From Sphingomonadales bacterium (lineage in GTDB: Bacteria > Pseudomonadota > Alphaproteobacteria > Sphingomonadales > Sphingomonadaceae): 39,394 nt of DNA. The stretch is from positions 1 to 39,394 of the forward strand of contig JAIVIZ010000003.1 of the NCBI GenBank assembly GCA_020200315.1. The letters run 5' to 3'. Below, piece by piece: positions 34,148-39,394 of this stretch (position 1 is its first letter; every line of letters begins with the position of its first letter). The notes under the pieces were generated by a model that did not search any database, was not told the DNA's origin, and worked only from the letters and a program-made list of their open reading frames with translations. The translations under genes and the position numbers were made by a program.

Positions 34148-35557
34148 CTAGCGACCTGGTTGTGACGGCCGCCCGCCGCCCGGATTAGCGGTGTGATAGG
34201 GGTTTTTCGTCGCTCGCATTGTCAGCCGCAGCGGCACCGGCCCCAGCTTCAAGTCGCGGCGCATCGAGTTGATCAGGTAGCGGTGATAGCTGTCGGGCAG
34301 CTGGTCGACCCGGCTGCCGAAAATGACGAAGCTCGGCGGGCGCGACTTGACCTGCGTAATGTAGCGCAGCTTGATCCGCTTGCCGCCCGGCGCCGGCGGC
34401 GGGTTGGTGTCGATTGCACGTTCGAACCAGCGGTTGAGCTCGCCCGTGGTCACCCGCCGCGACCAGGCGTCGCGCAGCTCGAACGCAACCTTGATCAGCG
34501 TGTCGATGCCTTTTCCGGATTTCGCCGACACGGTGAGCAGGGTCACGCCCTTGAGCTGCGACAGCCCTTCCTCCAGCGCCGCCTTGATCCCGTTGAACAG
34601 CGCCGACGCGCCCTCGGCGACATCCCATTTGTTGAGCGCAATGATCAGCGCCCGGCCTTCCTCATGGACCGAATCCGCAATGCGCAGATCCTGCGCCTCA
34701 AGCCCGCGCGTGGCGTCGAGCAGCAGGACGACGACTTCGGACATGTCGATCGTCCGGCGCGTGTCCATCGCCGACAGTTTCTCGAGCTTGTCCTCGACCT
34801 TGGCGCGCTTGCGGAGGCCCGCGGTGTCGACCAGCCGGACGGGGCGCAATTGGCCCTCCTCGTCGCGCCACTGCCACTCGAGGCTGATCGAGTCGCGCGT
34901 GATCCCCGCCTCCGGGCCGGTGATCATCCGCTCCTCACCGAGCATGCGGTTGACGAGGGTCGATTTGCCCGCGTTGGGGCGACCGACGATCGCCAGTTTG
35001 AGCGGTCCGCCTTCTTCCTCCTCTCCCGCTGGCGGGAGAGGGCAGGGTGAGGGTTCTTCCTTTTCGACATGAGGGCGGAGCGCCTCGAACAGGTCGACGA
35101 GGCCCTCGCCATGCTCCGCGCTGATCGCCATCGGGTCGCCGAGCCCGAGCTTATAGGCTTCGAGGCGTCCGGCCTCGGCGCCGCGCCCCTCGGCCTTATT
35201 GGCGGCGACGATCACCGGCGTGTCCTGGCTGCGAAGCCAGCGGCCGATTTCCTCGTCCAGAGCGGTCAGTCCCTCGCGCGCGTCGATCAGGAATAGCGCC
35301 AAATCGGCATCGGCAACGGCGGCCTGGGTTTGCTGGCGCATCCGGCCCGGCAGGCTGGCCGGATCCTCATCCTCGAACCCGGCGGTGTCCATGATGGTGA
35401 ATTCGAGGCCCATCAGTTGCGCTTCGCCCTCGCGCCGGTCGCGGGTCACGCCGGGCCGGTCGTCGACCAGCGCCACGCGCTTGCCGACCAGCCGGTTGAA
35501 CAGGGTCGATTTGCCGACATTGGGCCGGCCGACGATCGCAACGATGGGGAGCGGCAT
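34148..35557 (-). CDS. der: Ribosome-assembly GTPase Der (EngA) with repeat-derived linker
   Basis: 469 residues from the Met of MPLPIVAIVGRPNVGKST; an upstream 23-codon extension is not expected. Two tandem GTPase domains have P-loops GRPNVGKS and GRPNAGKS, with DTAGFEDED and VDTAGLRKRA switch II regions and NKWD in the second. A C-terminal KH-like domain (RYITQVKSRPPSFVIFGS) follows. It acts in late 50S assembly. The linker (about residues 167-182, EEPSPCPLPPAGEEEEGG) is encoded by a palindromic repeat (35020-35041), in frame. Homologues have an acidic linker there. Confidence 0.95.
   Translation of the reverse strand: MPLPIVAIVGRPNVGKSTLFNRLVGKRVALVDDRPGVTRDRREGEAQLMGLEFTIMDTAGFEDEDPASLPGRMRQQTQAAVADADLALFLIDAREGLTALDEEIGRWLRSQDTPVIVAANKAEGRGAEAGRLEAYKLGLGDPMAISAEHGEGLVDLFEALRPHVEKEEPSPCPLPPAGEEEEGGPLKLAIVGRPNAGKSTLVNRMLGEERMITGPEAGITRDSISLEWQWRDEEGQLRPVRLVDTAGLRKRAKVEDKLEKLSAMDTRRTIDMSEVVVLLLDATRGLEAQDLRIADSVHEEGRALIIALNKWDVAEGASALFNGIKAALEEGLSQLKGVTLLTVSAKSGKGIDTLIKVAFELRDAWSRRVTTGELNRWFERAIDTNPPPAPGGKRIKLRYITQVKSRPPSFVIFGSRVDQLPDSYHRYLINSMRRDLKLGPVPLRLTMRATKNPYHTANPGGGRPSQPGR
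35020..35041. repeat. REP-like palindrome within the der linker
   Basis: CCTCTCCCGC-TG-GCGGGAGAGG, flanked on the right by GCAGGGTGAGGGTTC. The combination (CCCTCACCCTGCC next to an inverted CTCTCCCGC) matches a repeat type seen in many proteobacterial genomes, from memory. It is translated as part of Der without disturbing the frame. Confidence 0.75.
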
Positions 35558-35601
35558 GGGGGTGCAGTGAAGGGATCGGGCGCGGGGGTCAATGAACTCT
35601 C

Positions 35602-35623
35602 CTCCCCGCGAAATCGCGGGGAG
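35602..35623 (-). repeat. Palindrome between bamB and der
   Basis: A perfect 9-base-pair stem CTCCCCGCG-AAAT-CGCGGGGAG lies 8 bases after the bamB stop and 44 bases before the der start. No T-tract follows. It may be a single REP unit or a transcript-stabilising hairpin. Confidence 0.6.
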
Positions 35624-35631
35624 CATGGACG

Positions 35632-36960
35632 TTACCGATAAGCCGCCAGCCGCCCGCTGTCGGTGAGCACGTACAGCGTCTTGTTCGCCACGACCGGCGA
35701 CACGCTGACCGGCCCACCCGCGCTCGTCTGGCTCTGGATCGCGCCATTCGCCGGATTGACGTTGATCAGCGCGCCGGTGGAGCTGGTCAGGATCAGGCGG
35801 TCGCCGGCGAGGATCGGCCCTTCATAGCTGATCGGGTTGGCCTTGCTCTTGGGCTTGCGGAAACGCGGCAGCTGCGAAATCCAGCGCACCTTGCCCGTGG
35901 CCCGTGCGACCGCGACGAGCTTGGCCTCGTCGGTGACCAGGAACACCCAGTCGCCGACCACACACGGCGTCGAAATGCCGGCCAGGTTCAATTCCCAGAT
36001 GCGCTGGCCGCTGATGAGGTCGAGGGCGACCATGCGCCCGCCCTGGCCCAGCGCGAACACCTGGCCATTGTCGATCACCGGATCGGCATCGACATCCGCG
36101 AGCGACGACACGCTGGTGCGGATGCTGGTTCGGGCAAGCGTGTCCTGCCAGACGATCCGGCCATTCTCGTAGCGGTAGGCATTGAGCTCGCCGGACGAGA
36201 AGCCCGCGACGACCGTCCCCTGCGCGATCGCCGGGGCGCCCGCGCCGAACACGCCGGCGATCTCCAGCGCTGCCGCGTTCGACCAGTTGGTCGTGCCGTC
36301 CGCCTGCTTCAGGCTGTAGATCTGATTGTCCTGGCTCATCGCGTATACGGTGCCATTGGCGACGCTCGGCGCGCCGCGTAGCGGACCGCCGGGGCGGACC
36401 TGCCAGATTTTCCCGCCGTTGCCGGCATCGAGAGCGGCGATGAAGCCAAGGCCATTGGTGGCGAACACGCGGCCCGCATCGACCGCGACGCCACCACCGA
36501 ACAGCGCAGCGCCGCCGCGCGGCAGGGTGCCGAACTGGGTCGACCAGAGCAGGCTGCCGTTGCGCTCGTCGAACGCGCGTACGGTCGATTGCGTGTCGAT
36601 CGTATAGATTTTGCCGCCCGACACCACCGGGGCACTCGCCAACCGCGTGCCTTTGCCCGCGCCAGCGCCGATCGACACGTTCCATGCCTGACCGAGTGAG
36701 GCGCCCAGCGCGAGATGTCCCGGTGCCTTGTTCGGGCTGCCGCCGGGCTGACTCCAGTCGGCGTTGAGCTGCGCCGGAGGAAGGCTCATTGGGATCGCCG
36801 CGGTGTCATCATCGACGCTGATGTCGGCTTCGCTCGACAGGATGGCGATGCGCTCGCCGACGACGGGCGTCTTCGGCTTGCCGCCGCGATGCAGCACGCT
36901 GCACCCGGTGAGTGCGGCGCTCAGCATCAGGAGCCCGGTCAATTGACGGAAACGGGTCAT
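35632..36960 (-). CDS. bamB: Outer-membrane assembly lipoprotein BamB
   Basis: 442 residues from ATG 36960, which follows AAGGACGAAGTTGG; an open frame extends 44 codons further but into the TPR gene's spacer. The signal peptide ends in LTGC with lipid-anchored Cys20. The rest is an eight-bladed PQQ-type beta-propeller with repeated blades such as GGKIYTIDTQSTVRAFDERNGSLLWST (quoted in part) and GGRMVALDLISGQRIWEL. BamB supports BamA during outer-membrane protein insertion. The upstream TPR gene and downstream der repeat the yfgM-bamB-der order known from E. coli. Confidence 0.93.
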   Translation of the reverse strand: MTRFRQLTGLLMLSAALTGCSVLHRGGKPKTPVVGERIAILSSEADISVDDDTAAIPMSLPPAQLNADWSQPGGSPNKAPGHLALGASLGQAWNVSIGAGAGKGTRLASAPVVSGGKIYTIDTQSTVRAFDERNGSLLWSTQFGTLPRGGAALFGGGVAVDAGRVFATNGLGFIAALDAGNGGKIWQVRPGGPLRGAPSVANGTVYAMSQDNQIYSLKQADGTTNWSNAAALEIAGVFGAGAPAIAQGTVVAGFSSGELNAYRYENGRIVWQDTLARTSIRTSVSSLADVDADPVIDNGQVFALGQGGRMVALDLISGQRIWELNLAGISTPCVVGDWVFLVTDEAKLVAVARATGKVRWISQLPRFRKPKSKANPISYEGPILAGDRLILTSSTGALINVNPANGAIQSQTSAGGPVSVSPVVANKTLYVLTDSGRLAAYR

Positions 36961-36973
36961 TCCAACTTCGTCC

Positions 36974-37684
36974 TTACTGAGCGGGAGCGGTGGTGATCTG
37001 GGCGAGCGCGGCACTGGCGTCGACGCCAAGAGTTCCAGCCATCTGCACGGCGCGGCCGCGGATGGTTTCCGGCACTCCGCGGTCGGCAGCAATGGCGGCG
37101 AACAGCCGGCCTGCTTCGCTCTTGCGGCCCGCCTTGAGCAGCGCGAGCGCCGTCATCTCGCCAGCACTTCCAAACCAGGCATTACCGGGTCGGGCGAGCG
37201 GATCAAGCCGGTCGATTACGGCCTGCGGCTGCAACGTGTCGAACTCGAGCGCCGTCTGTCGGATGGTGGCGACTTCGCGCCAAGGCTGCGCGATGCCGCC
37301 GTCGGCGGCGACATCCTTGTAAATGCCGATCGCCTTCGGCCTGTCGTTCTGCTGTAGCGCGAGGGCGGCGCGAGTCAGCCGTGCGGAGACGCTGATCGCA
37401 TCGGCGTGAGCCTGTTCCAGCGCATCGAGCTGGCCGGCGACGGGGGCGATATTGCCGCTGCCGATATTCTCGATTGTCGCCGCCATCGCCTCGCTGTCGG
37501 CGGCGGCCTGCTTGGCTTGATGATCGCGCCAGAAGAGCCATGCACCAATCGCGAGCAGAAAGAGGACCACGCCGGCAATGGCCCATTTGCCATAGGCTTG
37601 CGCCGCATCGCGAAGCTGGTCGCGGCGGAGATTCTCATCGACTTCGCGAGCGAAGGTTTCGCTCTGATCTGGGGCAATCGCCAA
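36974..37684 (-). CDS. YfgM-like TPR protein, membrane anchored
   Basis: 236 residues if started at TTG 37684 (GAGGACC upstream); ATG 37717 would add 11 residues with no ribosome-binding site. Conserved beginning TFAREVDENLRRDQLRDAAQAYGKW, then one transmembrane helix (about 36-55), then an Ala-rich TPR-like helical repeat region in the periplasm. The TPR_21/YfgM family works with the SecYEG translocon and periplasmic chaperones in E. coli, and lies before bamB and der there too. The function here is inferred from that order and the topology. Confidence 0.85.
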   Translation of the reverse strand: MAIAPDQSETFAREVDENLRRDQLRDAAQAYGKWAIAGVVLFLLAIGAWLFWRDHQAKQAAADSEAMAATIENIGSGNIAPVAGQLDALEQAHADAISVSARLTRAALALQQNDRPKAIGIYKDVAADGGIAQPWREVATIRQTALEFDTLQPQAVIDRLDPLARPGNAWFGSAGEMTALALLKAGRKSEAGRLFAAIAADRGVPETIRGRAVQMAGTLGVDASAALAQITTAPAQ

Positions 37685-37717
37685 GAATGGTCCTCGTCGC
37701 TCCCCTTCGGGAGGCAT

Positions 37718-37970
37718 GATGCGTGGGGAGCGCGACGCTTCCTTCCCCAGCGATGATGAACGGAAGCTGGCGGTTCCTAGCGGCGCGTTCCGGCAAAGGC
37801 AAAGGGCGGCGGTGGAGCGGACAGCGATGCAGAGTGAATTTTGCGCACCAGTCTCCCGGTGGCAAATGCTTGACCTATGTTACCCGGCGGAACCGCAGGG
37901 GCCCCAATTCGATTCGACTGCGTGGCGCGACGCAAACATGTCTCGCCTAACCGACAAACAGGAGAACAAC
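37718..37970. other. Spacer between divergent YfgM-like and WGxxG genes
   Basis: About 250 bases. A TTGACC (37870-37875) is a candidate -35 for the plus-strand gene, but no good -10 is seen at standard spacing. An open frame runs through from 37716 into the WGxxG gene, but its residues look non-coding. Confidence 0.35.
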
Positions 37971-38240
37971 GTGCACATCATCAAACCAGGTCTCGTGACC
38001 TTGTCCGCGCTCGCGCTCGCCGCAACCAGCGCGAATGCGCTTGCACAGTCGACGACGAACACGACGTCATCGGATGCGACGATGACAGCGCCCGTGCAGA
38101 ACGATAATGATGGCGACAGCGGCAAGTGGGGGCTGCTCGGCCTGCTCGGCCTCGCGGGCCTGCTCGGGCTGAAGCGCCGTGATCATGACCACGACCATGA
38201 TCGCAATCGCACGGGCACATCCGGAACCACCCGGCCGTAG
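37971..38240 (+). CDS. Small secreted WGxxG-type protein with C-terminal helix
   Basis: 89 residues from GTG 37971, chosen because AGGAGAACAAC precedes it; the frame is open further upstream. A signal peptide (cleavage likely after ALAQ, about residue 24) is followed by a Ser/Thr/Asp-rich stretch (TTNTTSSDAT), then KWGLLGLLGLAGLLGLKRR, a glycine/leucine helix ending in basic residues. This resembles the WGxxGxxG short-protein family and sorting-signal-like C-terminal anchors. A DHDHDHD tail follows and could bind metal. Function unknown. Confidence 0.72.
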   Translation: MHIIKPGLVTLSALALAATSANALAQSTTNTTSSDATMTAPVQNDNDGDSGKWGLLGLLGLAGLLGLKRRDHDHDHDRNRTGTSGTTRP

Positions 38241-38342
38241 CTCGCAGGATCACCAGCACAGCGACTCGTTTAGAGTCCGCGGTGCCGGTGCTTGCCCGAG
38301 CAGTCAGGCGGACACCAGGCACTCACGACGGCGGTAGAGTCG

Positions 38343-38459
38343 ATGTTCTTTCTGTTCAATGGCCGTTTGGGGTGCCTCAAGTCCCTGCTGATCTCGGTTG
38401 TCGGCACCCTCATCTTGCTCGCGCTTCTCGGCTGGCTCCACGTGCCCCGCGGGTGGTGA
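38343..38459 (+). CDS. Very small membrane protein (38 residues)
   Basis: ATG 38343 to TGA 38457-38459. The product begins MFFLFNGRLGCLKS, continues with a strongly hydrophobic helix LLISVVGTLILLALLGWL, and ends HVPRGW. The positive residues before the helix and the clean single helix look like a genuine small membrane protein. No family recognised. GGTAGAG lies just upstream, but at 4-10 bases from the ATG it does not fit a leaderless -10 box. It lies between the WGxxG gene and convergent panB. Confidence 0.5.
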   Translation: MFFLFNGRLGCLKSLLISVVGTLILLALLGWLHVPRGW

Positions 38460-38497
38460 CGAGGAAGCAAGGCGGAATGCGGGCAGGACAGATGAAA

Positions 38498-38524
38498 TCT
38501 GCGACGTTGCGAACGCGTCGCAGA
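38498..38524 (-). terminator. Probable terminator of panB
   Basis: A perfect 9-base-pair stem, TCTGCGACG / CGTCGCAGA, with a 9-base loop lies 3 bases after the panB stop. On the minus strand it is followed by TTTCATC, a short T-run, so it is a weak intrinsic terminator. Confidence 0.5.
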
Positions 38525-38527
38525 CAT

Positions 38528-39394
38528 TCAGCCGCTCTTCGTTTGATAGGTCTGCTCGGCGGTGGGGAAGGCGCGGGCGCGGACTTCGCCGGCGTAGGTT
38601 TCAGCCGCGGCGGTGATCCTGCTCGCCAGATCGTCGTAGCGCTTGACGAAGCGCGGCGTGCGCTCGAACAGGCCGAGCATGTCCTCGGTCACCAGCACCT
38701 GCCCGTCGCATCGCGCCGACGCGCCGATGCCGATGACCGGCACCGGAACCGCGGCGGTGATATCCTCGGCGATGGTCTCGAGCACCCCCTCGGCGACAAT
38801 GCAGAAGGCGCCCGCGTCGGCCACCGCGCGGGCATCGGCGAGGATTCGCGCCGCCTCGGCCTCGCTCCGCCCGCGAGCGCCATAGCCGCCGAGCTGGTTG
38901 ACCGCCTGCGGGGTGAGGCCGACGTGGCCGATCACCGGAATGCCGCGCTTCGACAGGAAGTCGATCGTGGGCGCCATCGCTTCGCCGCCCTCGAGCTTGA
39001 CCGCCGCGCAGCCACTTTCCTTCATGACGCGGGACGCCGAGGCGAAGGCCTGCTCGGGCGAACCCTCATAGCTGCCGAACGGCATGTCGACGCCGACCAG
39101 CGCATGCCAGCTGCCGCGCACCACCGCGGCGCCATGCGCGCACATCATGTCGAGCGTGACCGGGACGGTCGAGGGCAGGCCGTAGATCACCTGACCCAGG
39201 CTGTCGCCGACCAGCAGCAGGTCGCAGTGCGGATCGAGCAGCTGCGCCATGCGCATCGTATAGGCGGTGAGCATGACGATCGGCTCGGCGGTGGTGCCGC
39301 CGACCTTGCGCGCACGGAGCGCCGGGACCGTCATGCGCTTGCCCGGAACCGGCGAGGGCGTCGCGCGGCTCGTTGCCGTATCGATGATGAAGGT
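38528..39394 (-). CDS. panB: Ketopantoate hydroxymethyltransferase (5' end beyond window)
   Basis: The gene runs off the right edge. Before the internal Met at 39334 the frame stays open and reads [20 protein letters not shown], which resembles the normal start of sphingomonad PanB, so the true start lies just outside. Family motifs are [47 protein letters not shown] and [15 protein letters not shown]. It adds a hydroxymethyl group from methylene-tetrahydrofolate to 2-oxoisovalerate in pantothenate and CoA synthesis. panC is not visible. Confidence 0.95.
   Translation of the reverse strand, partial: TFIIDTATSRATPSPVPGKRMTVPALRARKVGGTTAEPIVMLTAYTMRMAQLLDPHCDLLLVGDSLGQVIYGLPSTVPVTLDMMCAHGAAVVRGSWHALVGVDMPFGSYEGSPEQAFASASRVMKESGCAAVKLEGGEAMAPTIDFLSKRGIPVIGHVGLTPQAVNQLGGYGARGRSEAEAARILADARAVADAGAFCIVAEGVLETIAEDITAAVPVPVIGIGASARCDGQVLVTEDMLGLFERTPRFVKRYDDLASRITAAAETYAGEVRARAFPTAEQTYQTKSG

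Overview
The window reads as chromosomal DNA of a GC-rich alphaproteobacterium, most likely a sphingomonad (Sphingomonadaceae). The basis is the housekeeping gene content, the paired GC-rich palindromic (REP/BIME-like) elements, and many genes whose start codon sits exactly where a promoter -10 box would place the transcription start. The genus call is inference.

Region by region. 1-2943 is a lower-GC accessory patch: the tail of an unidentified gene, a three-helix membrane protein, a 45-codon remnant of an MT-A70-type adenine methyltransferase, a protein with a possible PD-(D/E)xK nuclease fold, a frameshifted SEC-C gene on the minus strand, and a patatin-like phospholipase. The patatin leader can fold into two mutually exclusive hairpins, one of which covers the ribosome-binding site. 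3153-5394 is the rpsM-rpsK-rpoA operon on the minus strand, with a clear promoter and a hairpin immediately after each gene. The expected rplQ after rpoA, and secY/adk before rpsM, are not here. 5439-12259 runs on the plus strand: ribF, a glycerophosphodiesterase, ileS, lspA, a DUF3035/BamF-like lipoprotein, a winged-helix regulator and a small hypothetical protein. 12256-22491 runs on the minus strand: hflK-hflC-degP, a HerA-like ATPase, an NTF2-like protein, an M20 amidohydrolase, an OPT transporter, queF and sseA. 22596-24258 holds an Mrp/ApbC ATPase, a CoA-binding protein and a small membrane protein on the plus strand. 24255-26551 holds pmbA and ubiA on the minus strand. 26694-33550 is plus strand: rsmE, gshA, a prolyl aminopeptidase, purL, a vapBC pair and a nitroreductase. 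33584-37684 is minus strand: an orphan Hpt protein, der, bamB and a YfgM-like TPR protein. The end holds a WGxxG-type small secreted protein, a 38-residue membrane protein and a 5'-truncated panB.

How the genes fit together. Envelope work recurs: lspA matures lipoproteins, two BAM-related lipoproteins are present (BamF-like and BamB), YfgM-like TPR sits with BamB, and HflKC with a Do-type protease handles membrane and periplasmic protein quality. Translation and ribosome work is the second theme (S13, S11, IleS, RsmE, Der, QueF).

The most unusual observation is that palindromic repeat elements have been absorbed in frame into three normally essential genes: ileS (about residues 464-504), the N-terminus of lspA (about residues 5-38) and the linker between the two GTPase domains of der (about residues 167-182). 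This resembles the protein-internal palindromic elements known from Rickettsia. The second is the symmetric hairpin switch before the patatin gene. The third is a recurrent TA dinucleotide at exactly -12 from the start codon, which suggests widespread leaderless transcripts.
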